Shown here one piece after another: positions 1-10,002 of a stretch of 64,000 bases of DNA. Every line of letters begins with the position of its first letter. Positions within the stretch are counted from its first letter, which is position 1. Origin of the DNA: Pseudomonas sp. Au-Pse12. GTDB lineage: Bacteria; Pseudomonadota; Gammaproteobacteria; Pseudomonadales; Pseudomonadaceae. The position numbers and the translations under genes were made by a program. The notes beneath the pieces were generated by a model. That model searched no databases. It saw only the letters and a list, made by a program, of their open reading frames with translations, and had not been told where the DNA came from. The stretch lies in assembly GCF_021341665.1 (NCBI RefSeq), contig NZ_JAJTTH010000004.1, forward strand, positions 248,001 through 312,000, read 5' to 3'.

Positions 1-319
1 GGCCCTGGGCCGGGACGATGGACATCAGGCTGATGAGGCCCTGGGCCCGGCCACTGGCGCGGTCGATCACGGTGAAGAAATACGGATCGCTGGCAAGGGC
101 GTGGTTACCGAGCCAGGCATCGAACGCCGCGCGCTCGGGGAAGGGGCCGTAAGGCAGGTAGTTCCACAGCACCGGGTCGGCGTCGGGGCCTTGCAGCACC
201 TGGAACAGCTGATCGCCGTGGCGCGCCGGGTCGAGCCTTTCCAAACGGATGAAGCGCCCTTCAAGCAGGGTGGCCGAAGGGGCGGGGACGCCTTTCCAAT
301 CGGCGAGAGAAATCGACAT
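1..319 (-). CDS. GNAT N-acetyltransferase, C-terminus off the window
   Basis: The reading frame opens at an ATG at 319 and runs off the left edge without a stop, giving the first 106 residues. It starts MSISLADWKGVPAPSATLLE and contains the pattern 'GRFIRLERLDPARHGDQLF', typical of the N-terminal half of RimJ/RimL-type acetyltransferases that acetylate an amino group using acetyl-CoA. The acetyl-CoA loop would lie beyond the window edge. It follows another GNAT gene with a 19-bp gap on the same strand, so the two are probably cotranscribed. The substrate cannot be inferred. Confidence 0.8.
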   Translation of the reverse strand, partial: MSISLADWKGVPAPSATLLEGRFIRLERLDPARHGDQLFQVLQGPDADPVLWNYLPYGPFPERAAFDAWLGNHALASDPYFFTVIDRASGRAQGLISLMSIVPAQG

Positions 320-338
320 GCAGTGGCTCCTTGGCAAT

Positions 339-785
339 TCAGAGGGGTTTGCGGAACTGGATGAAGCCCGGGCGCTCGGCAATGCGCTCATACAGCTGGA
401 TGGCCGTGGCATTGGTTTCGTGGGTCAGCCAATGCACCTTGGCACAACCGTCCTGTTTCGCCTGGGTGTAGACGAACTCGATCAACTGGCGGCCGACACC
501 GGTGCCGCGCAGGTCCGGGGCGACCAGCAGGTCTTGCAGGTAGCAGGCGTTCTCGATGCTCCAGTTGGAGCGGTGGTAGATGAAGTGCACCAGGCCCACG
601 GCGCGCTCGCCGTCCCAGGCCAGGGCGGCGTGGGTCGGTTCGCGGGCATCGAGCAAACGCTGCCAGGTGCTTTGGGTCACCGCGTCCGGCAGTTCGGTTT
701 CGTAGAAGCGCAGGTAGGCCTGCCACAACGGCAGCCAGGCGGCGTGGTCGGCGGCGGTAACGGGGCGGATCTGGATCTGGCTCAT
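339..785 (-). CDS. GNAT family N-acetyltransferase
   Basis: The 148-residue protein is one complete GNAT domain. The acetyl-CoA-binding region is visible as 'LLVAPDLRGTGVGRQLIEFV' (about residues 87-106, with the R/Q-x-x-G-x-G/A loop RGTGVG), followed by 'HETNATAIQLYE', the usual beta6/alpha4 segment. Length matches single-domain GNATs. It is transcribed towards the partial GNAT gene. Start MSQIQIRPVTAADHAAW fits the family N-terminus. Substrate unknown. Confidence 0.9.
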   Translation of the reverse strand: MSQIQIRPVTAADHAAWLPLWQAYLRFYETELPDAVTQSTWQRLLDAREPTHAALAWDGERAVGLVHFIYHRSNWSIENACYLQDLLVAPDLRGTGVGRQLIEFVYTQAKQDGCAKVHWLTHETNATAIQLYERIAERPGFIQFRKPL

Positions 786-814
786 GAAAGCTCCTTTATT
801 GTTCTGGGTGGGCC

Positions 815-1438
815 TCAGCCCATCAGTTGAGACAGTTGCTGGTCACGCAGGTCGGTGCTGGCCGCCAGGCCTTCGCGGACCCCGGCGATGTCCTCGGCGC
901 TGCGGTTCTGGCTGAGCTTGCGCTTGCCTTCCAGGCGCTGGATCGGCAGGGCGAAACCGACAATCGCTTTGAGCATGCCGTCGATGTAGTCGGCCGGGGC
1001 GTCGGCCACCTGCCACGGTTGTTGGCGGCCGGCTTCGTGACGGCCGGTCAGGCCCTCGACCACCTGCAGCAGGCGCTGCGGATCGGTGAAGACCTCGGGC
1101 TGGCCATAGGCGTGCACCGCCACGTAATTCCAGGTGGGCACCACTTTGCCGTGTTCGGCCTTGCTCGGATAGAACGAGGGGCTGACATAGGCATCCTCGC
1201 CCATGAAGATCAGCAGCGCCTCGGCGCCACTGGCCAGCTCGGCGCACTGCGGGTTGGCCTTGGCCAGGTGCCCATACAGGGTGCCATTGGCGCCCTGTGC
1301 GGGATCCAGCAGCAGCGGCACGTGGCTGGCTTGCAGGCCCAGGGCGCCCCAGGTCACCAGGGTCGCCAGACGGCTGTGCTGGATCACGCCCTGCAGGCGG
1401 GTGAGGTCTTCATCAACGAAAGCGCGAGGTAGGTACAT
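815..1438 (-). CDS. PaiB-like FMN-binding negative transcriptional regulator
   Basis: The 207-residue protein begins MYLPRAFVDEDLTRLQ and carries the split-barrel flavin-binding fold of the PaiB family: 'HVPLLLDP' near residue 39, 'GHLAKANPQ' near 56, and 'YVSPSFYPSK...VPTWNYVAVHAYG' near 84-112. PaiB proteins are FMN-binding barrels first named for repressing protease and sporulation genes in Bacillus; in proteobacteria the biochemical role is uncertain. The ATG at 1438 was chosen because homology starts there; an in-frame upstream extension reads through intergenic sequence. It is divergent from the MocR gene with about 100 bp between, so both may share a control region. Confidence 0.9.
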   Translation of the reverse strand: MYLPRAFVDEDLTRLQGVIQHSRLATLVTWGALGLQASHVPLLLDPAQGANGTLYGHLAKANPQCAELASGAEALLIFMGEDAYVSPSFYPSKAEHGKVVPTWNYVAVHAYGQPEVFTDPQRLLQVVEGLTGRHEAGRQQPWQVADAPADYIDGMLKAIVGFALPIQRLEGKRKLSQNRSAEDIAGVREGLAASTDLRDQQLSQLMG

Positions 1439-1540
1439 GGAAAAAATCCTTGGCGAGTGGCTGCATCCTAGGCAGGCTAATGGTTCGTTGTAAGAGCCAT
1501 CTTTGGTCAATTTTGTGGGTCCAATCCCAGGGGCGCCTCG

Positions 1541-3091
1541 ATGAACAGTGCTTTGCCTCCGCTGTCTTTCAACCCTGCCGGGATCCAGCTGGATCGCCGC
1601 CAGGGCCTTAGCCGCCAGCTGTACCAGGCCTTGCGCCAGCGTGTGCTGGACGGGCGCCTGGCCAGCGGCACGCGCTTGCCGGCCAGCCGCGACCTGGCCG
1701 CCGCCCTGGAGATTTCCCGCAACAGCGTGGTGCGCGCCTACGACCAGCTGTATGCCGAGGGCTTTATCGAAGGGCGGGTCGGCGATGGCACCTATGTGGC
1801 CCAATTGCCGGAAACCCGGTTGCCCATCAAAAAACTATCCACAAAAGTATCCACAGGGTTGTCAACAGGCTTACCCACAGGTTTATCCACAAAATCGGCC
1901 GAAATAACTGGTGATGCATCCAGTAAAGTTATCCACAGCAGCGGCTGGCAACGCCTGCAAAGCCATCATTTGAGTACTCCGCCCAAGGGGCCGCCGAAGG
2001 CGTTTCGGGTTGGTGTGCCGGCCTTCGATCTGTTCCCGTTCGAGGTCTGGGCCAAGCTGAATACGGCTTTCTGGCGCAGGCCCGACCTCAGCCAGCTGTG
2101 TTATGGCGACTCGGCGGGCGACCCGCGCCTGCGTAGCCTGATCGCCGCTTACCTGCGCAGTGCCCGGGGATTGCACTGCAGCGCTGAACAAATTGTGATC
2201 ACCAGTGGCGCGCAACAGGGCATCAGCCTTTGTGCACAGCTGCTGGTGGAGCCGGGCGACCGGGTGGCTGTGGAAAACCCCGGCTACCGGGCCGCCGGCC
2301 ATGCCTTCGCCCTGGCCGGTGCGCAATTGCAGGGCGTGGCGGTGGACCAGGAGGGCATCGACTGCCGTCAGTTGGAGCAGCTGGAGCACTGCCGCCTGGC
2401 CTATGTCACCCCGTCCCATCAGTACCCCACCGGGGTGATCATGAGCCTGGCCCGGCGCCTGGAGCTGCTGGCCTGGGCCGAGCGCAGCGGGGGCTGGATC
2501 GTCGAGGACGACTACGACGGCGAATACCGCTACAGCGGCGCGCCCCTGGCCCCGCTGGCGGCGCTGGACCGCCAGGGGCGGGTGATCTACGTCGGCACCT
2601 TCGGCAAGATCGCGTTCCCGGCGCTGCGCCTGGGCTACCTGGTGTTGCCGCCGGGCCTGGTCCAGCCCTTCGCCCAGCGTCGGGCGGTGGATGTGCGCCA
2701 TTCCGAAGTCAGCACCCAGGCGGTGATGGCCGAGTTCATGGCCGCCGGGCACTTCCAGCGGCATATCCGGCGCATGCGCCGGGCGGCCCTGAGCCGACTC
2801 AACACCTTGCTTGCCGGTTGGCCCCAGGCAATCGATGGCGTCGGGCCGCTGCCCACAGTGGCTGCCGGGCTGCACCTGACATTGCGTGTGGACAGCCTGG
2901 CCCGCGAGCAGCAACTGCTGGAGCAGGCGGCCAGTGTCGATGTCGAGGTCAATGGCCTGAGCACTTACTGGCTGCCGCAAACCCGCTTGCCCGAGGACCA
3001 GCGGGCCGGGCTGGTGCTGGGTTTTGCCGCGGTGCCCGAAGCCGATATCCAGGCTGCGCTGGGCCGTTTGCGCCAGGCCTGGCGGGTTTGA
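1541..3091 (+). CDS. MocR/PdxR-type regulator (GntR HTH fused to aminotransferase-like domain)
   Basis: The 516-residue protein has an N-terminal GntR winged helix (about 18-85, with 'GTRLPASRDLAAALEISRN' and 'YDQLYAEGFIEGRVGDGTYV') and a C-terminal class I aminotransferase-like domain (about 150-515). The PLP-lysine region reads 'YVGTFGKIAFPALRLGYLV' and the Asp region 'WIVEDDYDGEYRYSG'. MocR proteins sense PLP or amino compounds and regulate divergent genes. The start is supported by 'aggggcg' 8-9 nt upstream. The linker between the domains (about 98-120) is an unusual 4-residue repeat (LSTK, VSTG, LSTG, LPTG, LSTK) coded by DnaA-box-like DNA. Candidate targets are the divergent PaiB gene or its own promoter. 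Confidence 0.93.
   Translation: MNSALPPLSFNPAGIQLDRRQGLSRQLYQALRQRVLDGRLASGTRLPASRDLAAALEISRNSVVRAYDQLYAEGFIEGRVGDGTYVAQLPETRLPIKKLSTKVSTGLSTGLPTGLSTKSAEITGDASSKVIHSSGWQRLQSHHLSTPPKGPPKAFRVGVPAFDLFPFEVWAKLNTAFWRRPDLSQLCYGDSAGDPRLRSLIAAYLRSARGLHCSAEQIVITSGAQQGISLCAQLLVEPGDRVAVENPGYRAAGHAFALAGAQLQGVAVDQEGIDCRQLEQLEHCRLAYVTPSHQYPTGVIMSLARRLELLAWAERSGGWIVEDDYDGEYRYSGAPLAPLAALDRQGRVIYVGTFGKIAFPALRLGYLVLPPGLVQPFAQRRAVDVRHSEVSTQAVMAEFMAAGHFQRHIRRMRRAALSRLNTLLAGWPQAIDGVGPLPTVAAGLHLTLRVDSLAREQQLLEQAASVDVEVNGLSTYWLPQTRLPEDQRAGLVLGFAAVPEADIQAALGRLRQAWRV
1835..1937 (+). repeat. Cluster of DnaA-box-like 9-mers inside the MocR linker
   Basis: Five 9-mers start exactly 12 bp apart: ctatccaca (1835), gtatccaca (1847), ttgtcaaca (1859), ttacccaca (1871), ttatccaca (1883). 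A sixth, ttatccaca, starts at 1929. Two are perfect matches to the DnaA consensus TTATCCACA and two more differ by one base. The 12-bp period equals four codons, so the repeat also appears in the protein. Binding of DnaA is an inference. Confidence 0.7.
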
Positions 3092-3092
3092 G

Positions 3093-3670
3093 CGGCGCAG
3101 CGGTCGTAAAACCGGCTATCGCGGTGTTTCAGATAGAAAGGCGCTGCCGGTCTTGGGCTGGCTGCGCCATCCAGCGCGAGCAAGCTCGCTCGCCACAGGT
3201 GGTGGCGCGCACTGCTTGTTTGTGGCGAGGGAGCTTGCTCCCGCTCGGCCGCGAAGCGGTCGTAAAACCGGCTATCGCGGTGTTTCAGACAGAAAGGCGC
3301 CGCCGGTCTTGGGCTGGTTGCGCCATCCAGCGCGAGCAAGCTCGCTCGCCACAGGTGGTGGCGCGCACTGCTTGTTTGTGGCGAGGGAGCTTGCTCCCGC
3401 TCGGCCGCGCAGCGGTCGTAAAGCCGGCTACCGCGGTGCTTCAGGCAGAAAGGCGCCGCCGGTCTTGGGCTGGCTGCGCCATCCAGCGCGAGCAAGCTCG
3501 CTCACCACAGGGGGTGGCGCGCACTGCTTGTTTGTGGCGAGGGAGCTTGCTCCCGCTCGGCCGCGAAGCGGTCGTAAAGCCGGCTATCGCGGTGCTTCAG
3601 GCAGAAAGGCGCCGCCGGTCTTGGGCTGGCTGCGCCATCCAGCGCGAGCAAGCTCGCTCGCCACAGGGGT
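3093..3670. repeat. Tandem array of a 156-bp REP-containing unit (about 3.7 copies)
   Basis: The marker 'cggtcgtaaa/g' recurs at 3101, 3257, 3413 and 3569, exactly 156 bp apart. Each unit contains two REP-type palindromes, 'gcgagcaagctcgctcgcc' and 'gcgagggagcttgctcccgc', joined by a conserved spacer. It lies between the 3' ends of the convergent MocR and polyamine-binding-protein genes. Apparent open frames through the array are by-products of the repeat. The same unit forms a second array at 11050-11662. Confidence 0.95.
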
Positions 3671-3675
3671 AACGA

Positions 3676-4776
3676 TCAGGTGCCGGACTTGATCTTGGTC
3701 CAGGCCCGGGTCCGTGCCCGCTCCGCATCACGGGGCAACGGTTGCAGCGTGTACAGGGTGCTCATGGCCGCTTCCGTCGGATACAGGTTGGGGTTGTTGC
3801 GGATCGAAGGATCCACCAGCCCGGTGGCGTCCTTGTTCGGGTTGGGGTAACCGACAAAGTCGCTGACCGGGGCAATTACCTGGGGTTGCAGCAGGTAGTT
3901 GATGAAGGTGTAGGCATCTTCCTGGTCCTTGGCGCCCTTGGGGATCGCCAGCATGTCGAACCAGATCGGCGCGCCTTCCTTGGGCAGGCGCATGTCCACG
4001 GTCACGCCGTTCTTGGCTTCCTTGGCGCGGTTGGCGGCCTGGGAGAAGCTCCCCGAATAGCCCACGGCCACGCAGATGTCGCCGTTGGCGATGTCGGCCA
4101 TGTACTTGGACGAGTGGAAGTAGGTGATGTACGGGCGGATCTTCATCAGCAGCGCTTCCGCTTTCTCGTAGTCCGCCGGCTTCTTGCTGTTGGGGTCCAG
4201 GCCCAGGTGCTGCAGGGCCAGGGGCAGGATTTCCGACGGTGAATCCAGCAGGGCCACGCCGCACTGCTTGAGCTTGCTGATGTTCTCTTCCTTGAAGATC
4301 AGGTCCCAGCTGTCCACCGGCGCCTTGTCCCCCAGGGCGGCCTTGACCTTGTCCGGGTTGAAGCCGATCAGGATGGTGCCGTACATGTAGGGCACGGCGA
4401 ATTGGTTACCCGGGTCGTTGGCCTCGATCAGCTTCATCAGCTTGGGGTCCAGGTGGTTCCAGTTGGGCAGCTTGCTGCGGTCCAGGGGCTGGAACACCCC
4501 GGCCTCGATCTGCTTGGCCAGGAACACGTTGGACGGCACCACCACGTCATACCCGGAGTTGCCGGTCAGCAGCTTGGCCTCCAGGGCTTCGTTGGTGTCG
4601 AAGATGTCGTAGACCAGCTTCACCTGGGTGTTCTGGGCCTTGAAGTCTTCCAGGGCCTTGGGGGTGATGTAGTCGAACCAGTTGTACACCCGCAGGGTGC
4701 GCTCTTCGGCATGGGCGGCGGTACCCAGCAGGCTGGCGCACAGGGCTGGAACGATAAAGCGTTGGAGTCTTTGCAT
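3676..4776 (-). CDS. Polyamine ABC transporter periplasmic substrate-binding protein (PotF/SpuD family)
   Basis: The 366-residue protein has a signal peptide ([20 protein letters not shown], cleavage near AHA-EE) and the PotF/PotD pattern '[18 protein letters not shown]', then '[20 protein letters not shown]' and '[17 protein letters not shown]'. Such proteins capture putrescine or spermidine in the periplasm for an ABC importer. No permease or ATPase gene lies beside it, so it probably works with a transporter encoded elsewhere, or as an alternative binding protein. It is 12 bp downstream of the acetylpolyamine amidohydrolase gene and probably cotranscribed, suggesting capture of acetylated polyamines. 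Confidence 0.92.
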   Translation of the reverse strand: MQRLQRFIVPALCASLLGTAAHAEERTLRVYNWFDYITPKALEDFKAQNTQVKLVYDIFDTNEALEAKLLTGNSGYDVVVPSNVFLAKQIEAGVFQPLDRSKLPNWNHLDPKLMKLIEANDPGNQFAVPYMYGTILIGFNPDKVKAALGDKAPVDSWDLIFKEENISKLKQCGVALLDSPSEILPLALQHLGLDPNSKKPADYEKAEALLMKIRPYITYFHSSKYMADIANGDICVAVGYSGSFSQAANRAKEAKNGVTVDMRLPKEGAPIWFDMLAIPKGAKDQEDAYTFINYLLQPQVIAPVSDFVGYPNPNKDATGLVDPSIRNNPNLYPTEAAMSTLYTLQPLPRDAERARTRAWTKIKSGT

Positions 4777-4788
4777 GATGCGAATCCC

Positions 4789-5820
<1,032 letters not shown>

Positions 5821-5953
5821 TTTCTTGTTCTCCGCAGGCTGATTCGGTGGCTCACAGTCTTGCGGGGCGCGGGGTTTGGGAGAACGGCAGGAGCGGCCAA
5901 AAGGGGATTGATCTGGCCAAAGTGTTTGACCGAAATTCGCCCCTTAAAGAGGC

Positions 5954-5977
5954 ATGGCGCCCCTTGCGGGGCGCCAT
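5954..5977 (-). terminator. Hairpin downstream of the first ankyrin gene
   Basis: A perfect 10-bp stem, atggcgcccc / ggggcgccat with a 4-nt loop, lies just after the ankyrin-gene stop at 5983. The minus-strand sequence that follows is only moderately T-rich (gcctcttta), so it is a probable rather than textbook terminator. Confidence 0.6.
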
Positions 5978-5982
5978 CCGGT

Positions 5983-7908
5983 TCAGCTGGCAGGCGGGGT
6001 AGGGACGTAGCGCTGCAGGACCTTGAGCATGTCCTCGCGTTTTTTCCGGGCAATGGCTTCCAGCAATAGTGCGTAGCCCTTTTTCTCGCAGTGCTGGCCG
6101 ACAGTCGGGTCGGCGCCTTTCTCCAGCAGCAGGGTGAACAGCTCCAGGGTGTCCTGCTGGCTGACGGAGGGCGACTGGGCGTCGGCGGAGGTCTTGTCGG
6201 CGACCAGGGTCAGCAGGCTTTCGCCGACGGGCTGGTTGTAGCAGGTGCCACGGCCGTAGCTCAGGTTGAGGTTGGCGCCGGCCGCTATCAACTGCTTCAT
6301 GGCCACGTAGTTGTTGCCCGAGAAGGCCCGGTACAGCGCGGTTTCGCCATCATTCTTGTTGCGCAGGTCGAGGTTCTGCGGGTACTGCAGCAGCCAGCTG
6401 AAGCCTTGCAGGCTGCGCTTGTTCTCGGCCATCTGCATCAGTGGCGTCACGCCCTGGCTGTCGGGTTCGTCGATGGCCACGCCCGCCTCGATGAGGAACT
6501 TCAGGCGCCCGCCCTGGCTCAGGTCGAGGCTGTCGCCCAGGTCGCGGCGCATGGCCAGGGTGGCCAGGGTGGTCCAGTTGTACAGGCCGCTGGTGTGGGC
6601 GCCGTGCTCCAGCAGCAGCCGGGCGATGTCCAGGCGCGGCGCGTCCAGGGCGTGTAACAGGGCACTGCGGCCATCGTCGGCCATGACCTCGCCGCTGATG
6701 CCACTGGCCAGCAGGCGCTGCACTTCGCTCAGGTCGCCGGCATCCACCGCGTTCACCAGCGGCCAGAAGCCCTGGCACGCTTGTGGGTTGGCGGCGCTCA
6801 AGCCCAGGCGCTGCAGGACCCGGGGCGGGATGCTCATCTGGCGTCGCAGGCGCAGGCCGCAATACACCCGATAGCCTTCGATGGCCCGGCCCTGATGGGC
6901 GTTGTCCAGCGGCCGCTGTTCGAACAGCGCCCAGTCCAGGTCCGCCAGGTTGAGGTAGGTCGGCATGCGTCCAGGGTCGCGGCGCAGCACTTCCTGGAGC
7001 CAGGGGCGGGCAGTTTGCAGCTGGCCGGCCTGGCTGGCCCAGAAGGCGATGTCATTCAGCAGGCCGGCGTATTCACGGCGCTCGGTGGCGATGCTGCGAA
7101 AGTCATGGGTGACGAAGAAGTCTTCCACTTCGCGGATGCCCGGCAGTTTGTCCTTGGCCGTGCGCAGTTGTTCGTGCAGCGCGCGGAACTCTTTCCAGAG
7201 GCTGTCCGGGTTCGAGGCTGGCGCTGGCACAAAGGCGTTGACGGTGATCGGCCCGCGGCCTTGGGTGAAGGGGCGGAACCACGGCGGGAATGTCTCCAGG
7301 GCCTGCAACCACTGCCGCCCGGTTTCCTCGCTGATGGGTTGCAACGGGGTGAATTCCATCTGGCTCAGGTCCTGGCGGTGACTGATGGCCAGCAGCGGGT
7401 GCTGCGGATCGCGCTGGTCGACCAGCAGGTAGCGCCCGCTAAGTTGCCACTCCGATGGCTCCTTGCACTGGAAGCTCAGGGGCGTCAGGGTGATGCCGGG
7501 GACCAGGGTGTTGCTCGTGGGCCAGATGTCGCTGACCTGGAGGTCATCGCCCGGGGCCACGCAGGCCCGCAGCTCTTTGGGGCTGAACAGGGCCATCGGC
7601 GGCGACTTGTAGACCCGCTGCCGGTAGTGCAGGTCCTGATAGGCATTGAAGTAGAACAGCCCGCGGTACTGGCTCAGGACAATCCGCAGCGGCATCCGCT
7701 CCAGGCCCGGCAGGGGGAACGGCTTGAGCTCCAGGGTGGCGGTTTCCGGGGCGTCGAGGACGAAGTTGCGGCGCATTCCCGACCATTTGAACCAGGCCAG
7801 GTCCAGGTCGAAGGCCTGGGCCACGGGGGCGCCGGCCAGCAGTGCCAGCGCCAGGCCAAGCCCGCGAATGCCGATGCGCCGGGCGATGGCGCCTGAGAAT
7901 AGCTTCAA
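5983..7908 (-). CDS. Secreted ankyrin-repeat protein, paralogue A
   Basis: The 641-residue protein starts at a TTG (7908) preceded by 'aaggga' 7 nt upstream; the neighbouring paralogue has the same TTG and the same ribosome-binding site, which fixes the start. A signal peptide follows (IGIRGLGLALALLAGAPVAQA). The middle has a TPR-like stretch (ARPWLQEVLRRDPGRMPTYL). From about residue 405 to the end are ankyrin repeats ('DDGRSALLHALDAPRLDIAR', 'GVTPLMQMAE', 'DGETALYRAFSGNNYVAMKQ', 'ANLNLSYG', 'LLLEKGADPTVG'). It is probably a periplasmic protein-interaction scaffold; partner and role are unknown. It is homologous over its whole length to the upstream gene. Confidence 0.88.
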   Translation of the reverse strand: MKLFSGAIARRIGIRGLGLALALLAGAPVAQAFDLDLAWFKWSGMRRNFVLDAPETATLELKPFPLPGLERMPLRIVLSQYRGLFYFNAYQDLHYRQRVYKSPPMALFSPKELRACVAPGDDLQVSDIWPTSNTLVPGITLTPLSFQCKEPSEWQLSGRYLLVDQRDPQHPLLAISHRQDLSQMEFTPLQPISEETGRQWLQALETFPPWFRPFTQGRGPITVNAFVPAPASNPDSLWKEFRALHEQLRTAKDKLPGIREVEDFFVTHDFRSIATERREYAGLLNDIAFWASQAGQLQTARPWLQEVLRRDPGRMPTYLNLADLDWALFEQRPLDNAHQGRAIEGYRVYCGLRLRRQMSIPPRVLQRLGLSAANPQACQGFWPLVNAVDAGDLSEVQRLLASGISGEVMADDGRSALLHALDAPRLDIARLLLEHGAHTSGLYNWTTLATLAMRRDLGDSLDLSQGGRLKFLIEAGVAIDEPDSQGVTPLMQMAENKRSLQGFSWLLQYPQNLDLRNKNDGETALYRAFSGNNYVAMKQLIAAGANLNLSYGRGTCYNQPVGESLLTLVADKTSADAQSPSVSQQDTLELFTLLLEKGADPTVGQHCEKKGYALLLEAIARKKREDMLKVLQRYVPTPPAS

Positions 7909-7978
7909 CGTTGCAGTCCCTTGCCGGTAGAAAGCCCGGCAATGTAATGCAATCGGCGCCGCTGTGCCGGGCTTTGTT

Positions 7979-8008
7979 TCCGGGGCGCAGCGGGCTCGGC
8001 GCCACGCC
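7979..8008 (-). pseudogene. Fossil of the AraC-regulator 3' end at the ankyrin duplication boundary
   Basis: Read on the minus strand, 8008-7979 codes for GVAPSPLRPG, matching the C-terminus GVAPSQFRP of the intact AraC gene at 10003. Sequence from here to 7909 matches 10033-9932 (the region between araC and paralogue B) with scattered differences. The copied segment therefore included the araC 3' end. It begins directly after the stop of paralogue B at 8009. Confidence 0.75.
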
Positions 8009-9931
8009 TCAAAGACGAAACGCCGTCGCCGGCGGTGGCGGCGCAAAGCCTTGCAGCACCTTGAGCATGTCGTCGCGCTTGCGCCGGGCCATGATCTCCA
8101 GCAGCCAGGTGTAGCCGTTGTTCGCGCAGTAGCGGCCGACGTTGGGATCGGCGCCGCGCTGCAGAAGCAGGGTGAACATGTCCAGGCTCTCTTGCTGGCT
8201 GACCCAGGGATTGATGACCTCGGGCGAGCCCTGTTCGGCCACGATCATCAGCAGGCTTTCGCGAATCGGCTGCCCTGCGCAAACATTGCGGCCGTAGCTC
8301 AGGTTGAGGTTGGCACCGGCCTCGATCAGTGGCCTGGCAGCGGCGTAGTTGCCGCTCTTGAGCGCCAGGAACAGCGCGGTTTCGCCGTCTGGCCCGCTGC
8401 GCTTGTCGAGGTCCTGCGGGTGTTGCAGCAGCCAGTTGAAGCGCTCGATGTCGTCGCGCTCCTTGGCCATTGCCTGCAGCACGGTGCCGCCCTGGGCATC
8501 TTGTTCATCGATCGCGGCGCCGGCCTGCAGCAGGAAGTTCAAGCGCTTGGCCTGGCTCAGGTCCGGGTTGTCCTTGAGGTCGCGGCGCATGGCCAGGAAC
8601 ACCTGGGTGCGGCCGTTGTACTGGCCCTGGGGGCGGGCGCGATAGGTCAGCAACAGCCGGGCGATGTAGAAGTTGGGTTTATCCAGCGCGTGCAACAGCG
8701 CCGGGCGCCCGTCGTCGGCGATGACGTCGCCGCGCAGGCCGTTCTGCAACAGGCGCCGGACCTCGGCCTCGTCACCCTGGTCCACCGCCGTCACCAGCGG
8801 CCAGGAACCCTGGCAGGTCTGTTCGCTGGCTGCCGCAAGATCCAGGCGTTGGGTGACCCTGGCGGGTATCCCGAGCTGGCGTTGCAGGCGCAGCCCGCAG
8901 TACAGCCGATAGTTCTCCTTGGCCCGGCCCAGGTGCCTGGAGTCCGTGGGCTGCTGTTGGTACAGGCGCCAGTCCAGGTCCGCCAGATTGAGGTAGGTGG
9001 GGACGCGGCCAGGGTCGCGGCGCAGCACGTACGCCAGCCAGGGCCGGGCACTCTGCAAGTGGCCAGCCTCGGTGGCCCAATAGGCGATGTCGTTGAGCAG
9101 GCCGGGGTAGGCACTTCGCTCGGGGGCGATAGCGCGAAAGTCGTGGCGGGTGAAGAAGGCTTCCGCCCGGGCGATGCCCGGGGCCTTGTCCTTGGCGTCG
9201 CGCAATTGCGCGTGCAGCTGGCGGAACTCTGTCCAGACCTGCTCCGGGCTCGGCGCCGGGACATAGGGCTGGACCGTCAGCTGGCCGCTGCTGGCGTCAA
9301 AGGGCTCCAGCAACTTCGGGTATTTGTGCAGGGCCTGTTGCCATTGCTGCTGGAGCTCGGGGCTGATCGGTTGCTGCGGGGTGAAGTCGATCCGTGCCTC
9401 GCCCTGGCGCTGACCGATGGCCAGCAACGGCCGCTGGGGATCGCGGCTGTCCACCAGCAGGTAGCGATTGCTCAACTGCCAGCCTGGGCTCTGGCAGTCG
9501 AAACTCAGTTTGGTCAGGCTCAGGGCGGCTTCCAGCTGCTTGCTCGACGGCCAGTTGTCCGTGGCCTCAACGGGGCGCTGCTCGGGCACGCAGGCCTGTA
9601 GCGCCTGGGCATCGAACAGCGGCAAGGGCGGTGACTTGTAGACCCGCTGCCGGTACTGCCCGTCCGCATAGCCGTTGAGGTAGAACAGCCCGTGGTATTG
9701 GCTGAGGATCACCCGGGCCGGCGGCTGGGCCAGCCCGGGCAGGGGAAAGGGTTCGAGTTGCAGCGTGGCGGTTTCCGGGTCGTCCAGCAGGATGTCGCTC
9801 TGCATTTCCCACCAGCGGATTTTGGACAGCTCGAAGGCCTGGGCGAGGGGGAGGCCGGCTAGCAGCACCAGCGCCAGGCACCCCTCGCGAATACCGATGC
9901 GCCGGGCGATGGCGCCTGTGAATAGGTTCAA
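8009..9931 (-). CDS. Secreted ankyrin-repeat protein, paralogue B
   Basis: The 640-residue protein begins at TTG 9931 with 'aaggga' upstream, then NLFTGAIARRIGIREG and a signal peptide (CLALVLLAGLPLAQA). It is collinear with paralogue A: shared N-terminal region with 'YRQRVYKSPPLPLFD', a TPR-like segment 'ARPWLAYVLRRDPGRVPTYL', and C-terminal ankyrin repeats ('DDGRPALLHALDKPNFYIAR', 'DGETALFLALKSGNYAAARP', 'ANLNLSYG', 'LLLQRGADPNVG'). The two are clearly diverged, so the duplication is not recent. Function unknown; probably a periplasmic interaction protein. Confidence 0.88.
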   Translation of the reverse strand: MNLFTGAIARRIGIREGCLALVLLAGLPLAQAFELSKIRWWEMQSDILLDDPETATLQLEPFPLPGLAQPPARVILSQYHGLFYLNGYADGQYRQRVYKSPPLPLFDAQALQACVPEQRPVEATDNWPSSKQLEAALSLTKLSFDCQSPGWQLSNRYLLVDSRDPQRPLLAIGQRQGEARIDFTPQQPISPELQQQWQQALHKYPKLLEPFDASSGQLTVQPYVPAPSPEQVWTEFRQLHAQLRDAKDKAPGIARAEAFFTRHDFRAIAPERSAYPGLLNDIAYWATEAGHLQSARPWLAYVLRRDPGRVPTYLNLADLDWRLYQQQPTDSRHLGRAKENYRLYCGLRLQRQLGIPARVTQRLDLAAASEQTCQGSWPLVTAVDQGDEAEVRRLLQNGLRGDVIADDGRPALLHALDKPNFYIARLLLTYRARPQGQYNGRTQVFLAMRRDLKDNPDLSQAKRLNFLLQAGAAIDEQDAQGGTVLQAMAKERDDIERFNWLLQHPQDLDKRSGPDGETALFLALKSGNYAAARPLIEAGANLNLSYGRNVCAGQPIRESLLMIVAEQGSPEVINPWVSQQESLDMFTLLLQRGADPNVGRYCANNGYTWLLEIMARRKRDDMLKVLQGFAPPPPATAFRL

Positions 9932-10002
9932 GCTTGCAGTCCCTTGCCGGTTTCAAAGCTCGGCAATGTAATGCAATTGGCGGCTTTATGCCGGGGTTTG
10001 TC

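Noticed and set aside
3093..3670. CRISPR-like impression of the regular array
   Set aside because: The whole 156-bp unit is repeated, with no variable spacers and no cas genes.
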